A stretch of DNA of 64,000 bases from Galeruca laticollis (Eukaryota > Arthropoda > Insecta > Coleoptera > Chrysomelidae), in NCBI GenBank assembly GCA_963921935.1, contig OY998177.1, forward strand, positions 12,933,280-12,997,279, written 5' to 3'. Every line of letters begins with the position of its first letter. Positions within the stretch are counted from its first letter, which is position 1. This document shows positions 28,673 to 39,041 of this stretch, one piece after another. The notes under the pieces were generated by a model. That model worked only from the letters and a program-made list of their open reading frames with translations, did not search any database and was not told where the DNA came from. The position numbers were made by a program, and so were the translations under genes.

Positions 28673-31505
28673 TGATGAGTGAATCTGAACTAGAGAATTA
28701 AGTATATTTTAAATTTACAAGAAAGTGAAAACAATAATTTTGAAAATAATATAACTGAAAATAATTTAGAAAATTTAGACTTAGAAATGACTTCATCAGG
28801 TACAAACTACCAACTACTTAGATTATATTTAGACTCAATTCCAAATTTTGATGGAAACCCTCATACACTTAATATTTTTATAGGTAATTGTGAAAGTTTT
28901 ATTTCTGCGTTCGCTAGTAACACAGATGCTTCTTTAAATACATTTTTACTTAGAGCTATTATAGGTAAATTAATAGGTAGAGCTCAAATATTAATTGTTT
29001 CCCGCACAGAATTAAAAACGTGGGATGAAATTAAACAAGGAAACGATGAAATAAAACAATATAGTTTGTTTAAATCAAACTATTGTTTTATTTCATCGTT
29101 TAGTATGGATCTTCATCAAGTAAAAGCCTCATCTATTCAAATTAAACAAGCTTTAAATTTAAGTTTTGGAGACCAAAGAAACATTTACTGTTTAGTACAA
29201 GATCTGATTAATTTAAAACCTTTAAAAAATGAAAGTCCTTATAATTTTGGTATGCGATGCCAAGATTCTAGGAGCCTTATTATTTTCAAATTAAATGCTT
29301 TAGTCTTAGACATAAATGAAAAACGCTTACACCTTAAGAATTATGACAATTTAGCCTTAAAAACTTTTGTTCGTGGATTACCTATACCAATACAAACTAA
29401 CGTACGTTTAAGATCACCTGACAGCTTAGAAAAAGCTATGAGTCTAGTTGTAGAAGAAGAAAATTTTCTATATTCCACTCAAAAAATAAGTAACTTAAAT
29501 TCTAATGTATCATTTAAGCTTAGTTTGAGAGTAACACCTACAAGGAATCAAAATTTCAATCAGTACCCTTCATTCACTCCAAATTATATTAATATACATC
29601 GAGATCAATCACCAACACAATTTCAACCAACCCGACCAATATTTCCATCTAATTTAATAACTCGTCCTCCAGTATCATACCCACAGAGGTATACACAACA
29701 GCCTCCTCCAAATCAATCTTACAATTGGCGTCCAAATAACAATTATCCGACTCAACGTCATCCATTTTTCACAAATCAAACTTACAACCCAATACAACGA
29801 CCCTCACTACCAATTCCAAATGTCAACCAGCAAAATGCTCTCCATAATAATCAACAATTTAATAGTCCAAATAATTCTCAAAGTTTCAAACCAGAACCTA
29901 TGGATATTTCTTCAGGAAAAACTATGCTTAAATCTCGATCAAAGCCCAAATTTACATCAACAGAACTTTTCAATCATACTGTAGACAGTCCTTATCAAAA
30001 TCAAAAAATCGATAGTTCCCTTCAAACCGATAACAACTTTGATACAGAAAATTACGAAAAATTATTTAATTACGAAAATTCATATAATTATGAAACTGAC
30101 GGAAATGCTGATAATTATTATACGCCGGAAATAGAATATCCTCATGTAAACGATCCGATAAGTTACAATGATTTTACAGAGATTCTTATGTAGACTCTCA
30201 CGTTACCGAAATATCAAATAATCATATTCAGGATTTTTCATACTCGCACATGCCCAAGCCAAGTTACATAATCTGTGTAAACGCATTGAAAACGAATTTG
30301 CCATTCATGGAAATTCCAGAAATAAGTGCAAAGTTTTTAGTTGACACAGGAAGTTCAAAGTCACATATAGATCCGGAACTTGCGTATAAATTTTATAATA
30401 ATTGCATTTCTAAAGAGAAGTTTAACATTCAAACTGCTCACGACGAGGTAGCTCATATTCCGTTATTTGATGTCTTCAATTTTAACGAAACTCATAAATT
30501 TTATCTTTTCAAGTTTATTGAAAGATTTGATGGAATCATAGGCGTAGATTTACTTAAACAGTTAAATGCTAGTGTTAATGTTAGTAAAGGAGAATTTGTT
30601 ACCCCTAACACAGTAATTCCTCTATTTGGTTCAAATACTGAGGAAAATATAAAAAATTATTCATTAATAATACCAGGTCGTACTCAACAAGTTGTTAAAT
30701 TACCCATTAATTACAAAAATGGCATTGGAATACTTGATTACGAGAAGTTAGGTTATGGACTCGAGACACCAAAAGCTTTAGTAAATATAGTTGATAATAT
30801 TGCAATAACTACAATAATAAATTCTAATGAGAGTCCAGTTAAACTTGATATTAATGAACCTTTTAACATCGAACCTCAGTTGAAGTTAATTTCTTAGAAT
30901 AAATGGAAGTAGATTCAGAAAGAAATTTAAGTAATTCCGATGATAATAAATTGAAAGAAGATTTAAAAAATATCAGATTAGATCATTGTAATAAAGAAGA
31001 GAAATATGCATTAGGAAATGATTGCTTGAGTAGAATACCAATTAACGCATTAGACACTGAATCAGTTATTAATAACCCTGGTGACACTAATCAAGAAATT
31101 TTAGAAATCTTACGTGAGTTTGAAAGCTCATTAGAAAAGGAAAAAGCTCCTACGAGTGCGCAAAACCAATCAAAAATAAACATTATTTCAGATATACAAA
31201 TACAGCCTCCTAATAATACCGCTGATATACCTACAAATTCTAGAGACGAACTCAATACACCTCAACCTGACTGGACGAAACTTTCTACTCCTAAATCTAA
31301 TTCTTCAACCGTTCATTCCATAGCTGATGAAACCACTAATCAAGGTACTCATATATTAGATGAAATTATAAATAACAAAGTTCGCCAAATTTTAGTATAC
31401 TCAAATTTATGTCAAAAAATAGATATCTCTCAACATACTCATGAAAATCATAAAATTATAAAACTTAAAATCCCTGAAAACGACAATGAACGTTTCATAT
31501 TTTGA
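28673..31505 (+). pseudogene. gag: Gag-protease polyprotein of copy B, broken
   Basis: The ATG at 28673 matches the copy A gag start but meets a TAA after eight codons. From 28787 a 468-codon frame covers the capsid (SIPNFDGNPHTLNIFIGNC) and the Pro/Asn/Gln-rich nucleocapsid, and continues into the pre-protease region without the stop seen in copy A. A frameshift near 30175 precedes the aspartic protease (FLVDTGSSKSHIDPEL, 30340-30380). A second stop near 30895 is followed by DHCNKEEKYAL joined to GNDCLSRIPINAL at about 31013, the RT-RNase H deletion shared with copy A. The frame then runs to FIF and a TGA near 31503. The PLE insertion at 29039-29140 keeps phase. Confidence 0.85.
29030..29149 (+). 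mobile_element. 102 bp Penelope-like micro-insertion in gag
   Basis: Inserted at 29039-29140 and flanked by ATTAAACAA on both sides (29030-29038, 29141-29149), which is single-copy in copy A. The right ~59 bases match 22722-22780, the 5' end of the PLE reading frame. The left part is an inverted copy forming a near-perfect hairpin (29041-29101). Length plus duplication is 111 bp, so gag stays in frame. Confidence 0.8.
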
Positions 31506-32724
31506 TTTTTAGTAGAATACACAGATCTTAATAACACGTTTTACATTAATTTTAACAAAGAAAATTTATATAACGATTTCAATAAAGTATACTTAAAACA
31601 TTTCTCTTCAAACGAACCAAGACTCATTAAATGCATTGAATTAGTAAACACTGTATCTGATAAGGAAGAACAAATGATTTTATTGAAAAATTACCATGAA
31701 AGCAAAACCACACACAGAGGAATTCAAGAAACTTTAGAAAAATTAAAAATAAATTATTATTGGAAAAATATGAAGAATACAATAATTAATTACATAAATT
31801 CTTGTACTATTTGCCAGAAAAATAAATATGCTAGACAAAAACCGTATGTTCCGCTAATGCTAACTGAAACCGCGTCCAAACCGTTTCAAATTATACACAT
31901 TGATGTTTTTATTTACGACGGAAAGTCTTATCTAGCGTTAACAGATGCATTTACAAAATTTGCACAAGCAGTGCACATTCCTTCTAAAACAGCTGTTATT
32001 ATAAGTAAAGCTTTAATAAAATATTTCACATCTTTCGGAGTACCACAATTTATCGTTTTAGATGAAGGTACAGAATTTAATAACGAAACTATTAAAGAAC
32101 TTTTAGCGTTACACAAAATTAAAATACACTTTACCACAGCTGGTCATCATGAATCCACTTCTATAGCCGAAAGAATACATTCAACCTTAATTGAACATCT
32201 AAGATTATTACGAGAACTCTATCCCGACGAAGATGATTTAATGGATTACGCAATAATAGGTTACAATAATTCTATACATAGTTCTACAAGTTTTATCCCT
32301 TTTGAACTTACTTTTGGTCACACAGATTCTAGAAATCCTATCGAAATTTTCATACCCCAAGCTTTCTATAACGATTATGTGAACAATCATCAATCAAAAT
32401 TACAACATGTTTATAGAGATGTACACGAGAAATTGAAACAAAACAAAGAAAAAATTATAGAGACGTAATACAAAAGGTGACTCGAATAATGAATTTAAAA
32501 TCGGTCAAATTGTATACAAGCACAACCCCAAGAAACGAAATAAAAAAGATAAACATTTTCTATTCTTTCGAATTTACTCAAATATTTGACAGGAATCGAG
32601 TTGAAATATCTGCAAATTTACTCAAACATAAAAAACTTGAGCACATCAAGAAATTATTCACATTAATGAACTAAAAAAACCTCCTATTACAGGTTCCTCT
32701 GTTGGACCACCGAAAGAAGATTAA
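31506..32724 (+). pseudogene. Integrase, gypsy copy B, nearly intact core
   Basis: The HHCC zinc domain is complete here (NYHESKTTHRG ... SCTICQKN). The core has IIHIDVFIYDGKSY, FIVLDEGTEFNN and ESTSIAERIHSTL, with the D, D and E expected of integrases. The open frame runs 31674-32468. A 1-base change after ENKEKIIE-type codons shifts it, and the C-terminal part continues through IFDRNRVEISANLLKHKKL to near 32724. It overlaps the env exon, which starts at 32693. Confidence 0.8.
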
Positions 32725-34423
32725 ATACCCCTAAATTCCATAACCTAAACGATAATCCTAGCCTCCTACCCTTACGACTAGGAACAGTATATGTACGAAC
32801 AGATTCTTGGACCTTCATACACATTTACGATATTACAAACTTGACAGATCACTTTTTAACTTTAAAAGACCAATATGACAATCTACAAGACTCTCTTTCA
32901 AAACACCCCAGCATATTTAATTTTACAAAACACTTCGATAATTTCTATCATATAATTCAAGTATAAGAAGATAAAATATATTCACAAATCAATCAAATAA
33001 ACCCACTATGGAGAAAGCAGGTAAAACGATCACTTTTTGACGGACTTGGCTCAGCAATAAAATTCTTGACAGGTAATTTAGACCAAGACGATGCAATACG
33101 ATATGACGAAGCTATTAAAGCCTTATCTGATAATCAAAATAAAATAAAAACATTGTTAGAACACCAAGTAACATTACTCGAATCATCAATGAAAATATTT
33201 GAAAACAGTTCTAGAATATTATCCCACAACCAAGAAATATTAAGCTCACGTATTAACGATTTACAAAAATAATTACGAAATATACAAATTGAAAATATAG
33301 AAACTTTCCATTTCTTCTCAATAGAACAGATCGTTTCTCAGTTCTCTATTAGCTTTCAAATAATATATGATATGCTCGATAAAATAGAAGTAGCTTCGCA
33401 AAAATGAATACCTTTCACAATTCTATAGCAAACCCAAGCGAAATACTTTTAGAGATAAACACAGTTAAGAAAAATATTAACAAAAATAACAGATTTCCTT
33501 TCGAAACTTCTTTAAACAATATTCTATTATTCGAGAAAATTATCAAAGTTAAAAGTTACAGTAAATATAATAGTATTATTTTCATATTAGAAGTACCGAT
33601 TGTAGAACTTAGTGAATATAACTACTATCATCTATATCCCATACCTACACCTTCAAACCAAAATTTCAAACTTATAATACCCCAAACCAAATTTCTCCTT
33701 TTAAATGAGCTAAGCTATGCATCTACGAATTCGAAGTGTGAAGAAATTATTCAAGAAGAATTCATCTGCCGAGAGATACAAACAAGAGTAATCTCACAGA
33801 AAGCTCCTTGCAAAGTCCAACTTCTAAAATATTCCCAATCTACAAACAGTTATCGAGAAATTCCATCTACCATTAGTGAAGTTAAAGTGCAGAAATTGGA
33901 AACTGACCATTGGATTGTGATCACCCCGTATAGTGTTATAGCCAGACAAAATTGTAACAAAGACATTACGAACATTCCTGTAAACGGTAGTTACTTAATC
34001 AAACTTAATAACCGCTGTGAAATTTTAATAGACAATATTTATTTAAGAACTTTTAAGACCAAAGTGCCAGAATATAAAAACATTGATTTACCGAAATTAC
34101 AAATTAATAAGAATAATTACACTTTAGATACCGTTAAGCTAAAACCTGTGTATTTAGATTCAATTGATCTTAACGAAATGAACAATGTCATCAGTGCCAT
34201 TCAAGAAGATAAAACTTTAGCCGAGAAGATAGATTGGTCACCGATTCATTTCAAAAGTATAAGCTTTTATTAAATTTTATTCTACTTTATAGTTACAGCC
34301 TGCATTATCTACCTAGTACTCAAGAATAGAAAGAAGAAAAGTCAATCCAAACGGACGACAACAAGTGAAGAAGATGTTCTGAAAAATTTTCCCATCATGT
34401 CGAACTCTGGTCTATCCCCATAG
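32693..34423 (+). pseudogene. env: Errantiviral env-like glycoprotein, copy B, broken
   Basis: It has the same layout as copy A: acceptor CCTATTACAG at 32683-32692, a surface subunit with NDNPSLLPLRLGT, a furin-like KQVKR before SLFDGLGSAIKFLTGNLD, the shared TAA after SSRINDLQK, then a Cys-bearing ectodomain, a transmembrane helix and a basic tail ending at the TAG at 34421. Private damage includes a stop in the surface subunit near 32966, a 7-base deletion near 33395 and a TAA at the start of the transmembrane helix. The polypurine tract CTAGGGCGGAGG follows at 34431-34442. Confidence 0.75.
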
Positions 34424-34442
34424 TTCTCTCCTAGGGCGGAGG

Positions 34443-34630
34443 AGTTACGTCAATGGATATTGCATATTATGCAGTAATGTATTTTGTACAATAAGAATAT
34501 TATAAAATGTATAAATATCGTTTTACTAAAATAAAAGGTCAGATTGTATTGTAAAAATTCACTTATTAAACGTCTCATTTTGTGTAGTTCGTGTTTTAAA
34601 AAAGCCTTCTCGAAGTTCGGAAACATCATT
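34443..34630 (+). repeat. 3' LTR of gypsy copy B
   Basis: It is 188 bp, AGTTACGTCAATGG to ACATCATT, and is followed by the CGTA target duplication. It differs from the 5' LTR at several positions, consistent with an old insertion. Confidence 0.85.
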
Positions 34631-34634
34631 CGTA

Positions 34635-34966
34635 CTCAAAGTACCATAGCCTTTGTTGTACTGGCTATTGTGAGCTGAAAATCAATAGGGTCCATTTGTG
34701 AGATGTCCTGAACAATATTCAATCATAAAATTGGTAATTTGTTGCACTCCGGAGGCTGTATCGTGCTAACAAGACATGTAACGGAAAGTGGCCGACGACA
34801 ACGACGACGACATACACACAGGATTTTTTTTCTAAAAGCCATTTTTTCGTGTTGTTCTTGATGAAAAACGTAAAAATAACTCAAAATTCTTTTTCAAAAT
34901 TTCTACTCTTTTGTGGGTAAACCAATACTTTTCTCGCATATTAGATAGGTTAGGCGGAAAAGTAAA
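34635..34966 (-). repeat. Satellite-bearing repeat, second copy, part 2
   Basis: It continues the array interrupted by copy B: one more unit, then GACATGTAACGGAAAGTGGC, the ACGACGACGAC microsatellite, and the end block GTTAGGCGGAAAAGT, all inverted relative to 17703-17880. Confidence 0.75.
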
Positions 34967-35359
34967 AATTTGACAATTATGAATAGGTTCATATTCTTAG
35001 AACTACAATATCACAGTAAGATAACACATTTCACAAATGAACACAGAACAAAGGCGAATAAACCGATTTGCCCACATAGGCCCCTTAGCGTGGGGAAACT
35101 AATGTATGATCACCTGAGTGCTCACAATATTTACAACATTAGCAATTACATATCCAAATTAAACGAATAATAGCATTCCATCAAATTGTTCGAAGTGCCC
35201 TGAATTATATATATTATAAAAACAATAAATAAATGGTAAATGATATATTAATAAACCGTCTAAAATCTCAAATACCAACAGTAACCGCACAAGGCAACTT
35301 TCTTTTGTTCAAATGCCAGTCGTAAGCTCAATTATATCTCTAAATACAAATATTCCCTG
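34967..35359. other. Unassigned stretch
   Basis: A 66-codon plus-strand frame (34970-35170) containing KPICPHRPLSVGKLMYDHL is open but matches nothing I recognise. The remainder is AT-rich and non-coding. Confidence 0.3.
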
Positions 35360-36260
35360 TAACCAAATAAAAGTCTTACCTCTCTTCTGAAATGTTAATA
35401 TCCGTTTTGTATTTTTAATTTCTTTTGGAAGATAGTTATATAGTCTATTTGATAAGTACTCATGTGACCACATTATAATAGTTTTTGGGTTAAAAATTAT
35501 TTCTAGGTGTTCATCTTTCTTGTATCTAGTAGAATATGATCGATATAAACCAGAAATCCCTTTCCCTAAACTGCTGTACTACTATTTTTTTTAAATGCCA
35601 CACATCTATGATTTTTCCTTATAGATCATATAAGAAGAGAAGAGGGTTGGCTTTTTAAAAACAATTTTTAAAAACTGTTTTTGCATTACCTCCCAAGCCA
35701 GTATCCCATATGTTAAGCGATATTCTACAGGGTGTTTCAAAGAAAGGTGCGATTTATTTTGCAGTGTTCTACTTATCCTAGCAAGGGGTCACCTTTTTTG
35801 AAACATCCTGTATAAGAGCAAAGTATTATTTTCTCAACTGCTAAATATCTAAAATATTCGCTAAACTTTTAAATTTAAACAACATATTTCGAAAGGTTAC
35901 TTGTACTTATTTGCTGTGACAATCCCATCGTAAATATCTGTAAAGCATCACTCCCAAATATTTTCATTATGACTCTTTATATCTAAAGAGTTGTACGGTG
36001 GTCAAAAAAGAACTAGGCATTTGAAAAATGAGTAACAAGTTTTGTCATAGTCATAGTCTTTTGTTTAAAGCAATCAAATAGTTCTCCAAGATCAGATTCT
36101 GCTTTTTCTTTTAGTTGCATCCAAGTATCTGCACTGTACACTATAGCAGTATCGTCGGGAAAAGAAACAATCTGGCAACTTGATTCAAACATCAATAAAC
36201 CATCCAAATATATTACAAATAAAATTGTTCCTAATACTTGAGAAATCGCTCATTTAACCA
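35360..36260 (-). pseudogene. Non-LTR retrotransposon fragment (CR1/Jockey-like)
   Basis: On the minus strand, 36260-36010 reads VLGTILFVIYLDGLL, then QIVSFPDDTAIVYSADTW (the RT FADD box with Ala to Pro) and KEKAESDLGELFDCFKQ. Further on, 35600-35390 gives YSTRYKKDEHLEIIF and LSNRLYNYLPKEIKN, the typical C-terminal YN.LP.EIK motif. It is interrupted by a small mariner-type MITE at 35726-35812 and by several stops. Confidence 0.7.
35726..35812. repeat. 87 bp MITE with CAGGGTGTTTC ends and TA duplication
   Basis: TACAGGGTGTTTCAAAGAAA and its partner ending TTGAAACATCCTGTA form ~23 bp inverted repeats with TA at both ends. It is an insertion in the non-LTR fragment above. Confidence 0.7.
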
Positions 36261-36357
36261 ATTTCTTTTTACTGAACGTATTGTTGATCTTTACATACTG
36301 GTATCAGTCGGTTAGGTAGCTTTTTACGTCACCTTATGTATAGTACATTTAATATAT

Positions 36358-36832
36358 TGTAATGTTTTTCTAATATAATTAATAGTTTTAATTACGGGTG
36401 GGATAGATTTATACACACACATTATGTCTACTAACTTAATTTATTTATTCACCACACTATTCACTAATTTATATTATGTACACAGTATATCCACTTACAT
36501 CAATTTATATAAACACTTCACTGCTGAGACTATTTACTTGTTCGCTGTTTATATCACGCGATCACTTCATAAAGTGACTTTCTCTCGCTGGTCGGTACTT
36601 TACATATTTGTGCCTTTTTTAGTAGATAATTCTAGATTGTGACTTACACAAAAACAATTGGCTTTCTGGCATTTCCTAGATAAGACTGGTCACAATAACA
36701 ATGTCTATATAAGATAGTCACAATCGTAAACAGTTCCAAGAAATCCCTGCGCATCCGCCATAATTTTAACTTTCATACATGGCTTATACAGAGTCGGATT
36801 CAGGGACTGTACCAGTGTGGAGTTTCGCAACA
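36358..36832 (-). repeat. 3' LTR of element IV
   Basis: It is 475 bp and similar to 49592-50064. On the minus strand it starts TGTTGCGAAACTCC after an AGGAGGGGGTAA polypurine tract and ends AAAACATTACA. Confidence 0.85.
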
Positions 36833-36884
36833 TTACCCCCTCCTGAAATGGAAGTTCCTCCCGGAACTTTTGTGTAGCCGAGAC

Positions 36885-38739
36885 TGGATGTTTGAATCGT
36901 CAACTGGCCCCATTTCTACACTTTCCGATCTTATGAAAATAGCAGGGCACCGTCTTCATCGGATACTGATAACGGGGATTGTAGCTGCAAATTAATATCT
37001 GAACAATGATATCTTGGAAGATAACCTCTACCATGTTCCTGATGACTCGCCAATCCGACTGGTTACTCACTATCTTAGGCATAGCCAGTTTCTTCACGCT
37101 GGATTCTAACACATAGTCTCGGAGGTTTCGAAGTGCTTCCCTCACATCGCGGTAGGTAAATCGGTCTTGAAATTCATTTTTAGTTACCACGTGGAAGACG
37201 TACCGCGAATTATGTTTCAGTGTGTTGCCAGGGGCTGGAATCTGGTATGGTTTTTCTAATTGCCGAACTTGTTTCGAAAGACGGATGCCAACCCTCGTGC
37301 GTTCTTGATATGGGCGGGGATGTTGTATTCCAGTGAATAATCTTCCGGGAGAGTGAACACATCTTGTCGTTGTTCTGAAGTGACTCCATATCTAGCTTTC
37401 CCGGTACCTCCATACGCGCCCATGAATTCATCGAAGGTAGGATCAGGCACATCTCGAATATGGTTTACTCCATCCTCCAGGTCATGGTCTGCTTCGAATG
37501 TCGCTAGTCGATTTTGATGAACTACTTTTGGTTTTCTGTTGGGGATCTTGCTTATGCGATATATAACACCCTGGATTCTTTTCTTGATTAAGTATGAAAA
37601 GTATGGACCTTCCCAAGATTTTTGTAATTTTGGAGAAAATCCTTCTCTCCTCGTCGGGTTGTGTAACCATACTTTATCCCCTTCTCATTCTGTCGCTGGC
37701 AACTTGAAGATTTGTTCGAACTAATTCATGAATATCTTCCAGCCTTCTTCTCAATTGTATCATGTAGTCTTCTCCTGCTAGATCTTCTCCAGGTCGTCAG
37801 CCAAATTCCAGGTCACAAGGAAGCCCCATTTCACATCCAAACAGGATTTTCGCAGGTGTTTCACCACACACAGCAGATCGATAAACCAATGCAAATAAGG
37901 AAAGATACTGATTCCAATCTCTGTGATGGCTGGAAACTACTTTGGAGAGATATTTTCCAATAGTCCCGTTCATTCCCTCGACCATTCCGTCTGACTGTGG
38001 ATGTAATGCTGTTGTTCGGCTGATAAATTCTTTCACCAATACATCCACGACAGTTATGGCCTCTTGAATCGGGATCGCGTAAATTTCCACCCACTTTGGG
38101 AAATAATCCATTATAACCAGGATGTATTTACTACCATTTTTAGTCGTCGGAAATGGTCCAGCGATGTCTTAAGCAATCCTTTCGAAAAGGCTTCCAACAT
38201 TATACTGTTTCATAGGTGCCTTTCACTCGCGATGTGGTCCATTACTCGTCGCACAAGTCGTACATTTCCTACACCAGTCCTTCACGGAGCTGTTCATCCA
38301 GTGAAACCTTTCACGAACTCGCTGGAGGGATTCCTTCTCTCCCAGATGACCTCACGATGGACTGTCGTGTAACTTCTTTAGTACTTCAGCTACTCTTGTT
38401 CTCGGGATAACTAGCTGTCTCCTCATCTCGGAACCATCATCGTTTTCAAGGACTCTTTTCGGCCCTTCTTCCAGGACCAGGGAGTCCCACTGAGCCCAAT
38501 ATGCCTTGAGTGTCGGTGAAAATCTTGACACTTCTTGCTATGTAGGTCGCCGATTTTTTTCCTCCCATTGCCGAATCTTCTTTAGGTGAGGATCATTCTC
38601 CTGATCTACTTTGATCCTGGTGGGTGACCAATCTTCGTAGACTACTGTATTTCTTGAAACTGCAACTTCCTTAGATTTTGACTTGTTGCATTGAGAATCG
38701 TCTACAGGGTACGACCGTCTAGACAGAGATTCGACTTAT
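36885..38739 (-). pseudogene. pol: Pol C-terminal part: integrase fused to a TARG1-like macrodomain and CCCH finger
   Basis: The minus strand begins with VESLSRRSYPVDDSQCN (the end of RNase H). The integrase zinc domain follows (LHDSPS, GHLGEKESLQRV, WCRKCTTCATS), then the core DIAGPFPTTKNGSKYILV. FISR is joined directly to TTALHPQSDGMVEGMNGT, so a deletion has removed the second catalytic Asp. After SWEGPYFSYLIKKR (GPY/F module) the same polyprotein continues MPDPTFDEFMGAYGGTGKAR, DVFTLPEDYSLEYNIPAHIK, ARGLASVFRNKFG and, after a frameshift near 37262, VVTKNEFQDRFTYRDVREAL, VKKLAMPKI and MVEVIFQDIIVQILIC. This matches the ADP-ribose-binding macrodomain of the TARG1/OARD1 group from end to end. 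The last module is C-x7-C-x5-(TGA)-x3-H, a CCCH finger whose third Cys codon is a stop. Multiple other stops are present. Confidence 0.75.
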
Positions 38740-39016
38740 AAGTCTCCGTATCGAGAACTTATTTTTAAAAAACAATTTTATTACTTTATTACAACTACTT
38801 TCATAAACTAATTACACAATATTATTCTATTGGATTGATCTTTATTATTTGAAAGTTGACATCAGACTGGCTATGTAAAATGAATTTATTAACTAGCAAA
38901 ACTATCTATATCAGCAATAAAAATATGTACAATAATAATTCAACAATAAACAAATAATAAAGTCCGCTGTCAGCATCTATAGTGTTGAACTATAACGGGG
39001 TTACCAAATATAACAC
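38740..39016 (-). repeat. 3' LTR of element III
   Basis: It is 277 bp, nearly identical to 47672-47949. The minus strand runs from GTGTTATATTTGG to CGGAGACTT. Confidence 0.87.
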
Positions 39017-39041
39017 CTCCGCCCTTAGAGTTTGGCATATT

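Larger units (their letters stand above)
27651..34630 (+). mobile_element. Errantivirus-like Ty3/gypsy element, copy B (RT-less)
   Basis: Order: LTR, leader, gag-protease, integrase, env, polypurine tract, LTR. CGTA flanks it on both sides (27647-27650 and 34631-34634), a 4-bp target duplication expected for errantiviruses. It lacks RT-RNase H at the same junction as copy A, and shares the env nonsense codon. Private changes include loss of most of the PBS, a 102 bp PLE insertion in gag, expanded TA repeats with a 350 bp insert in the leader, and many stops. Confidence 0.88.

Noticed and set aside
28673..28700. Start of gag in copy B as functional start
   Set aside because: A TAA after eight codons blocks it; the equivalent start in copy A is open.
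17835..34810. CRISPR-like array
   Set aside because: The repeats are ~170 bp satellite units with no short-repeat/spacer pattern, in a eukaryotic TE context.
17703..34966. One giant fold-back element using the two satellite arrays as arms
   Set aside because: The left array lies wholly inside a transposase intron, and the exon beyond it has no counterpart by the right array, so they are two separate copies in opposite orientation.
37712..38410. Several plus-strand frames between 37.5 and 38.4 kb
   Set aside because: They are antisense to the integrase of element IV, whose motifs are clear on the minus strand.
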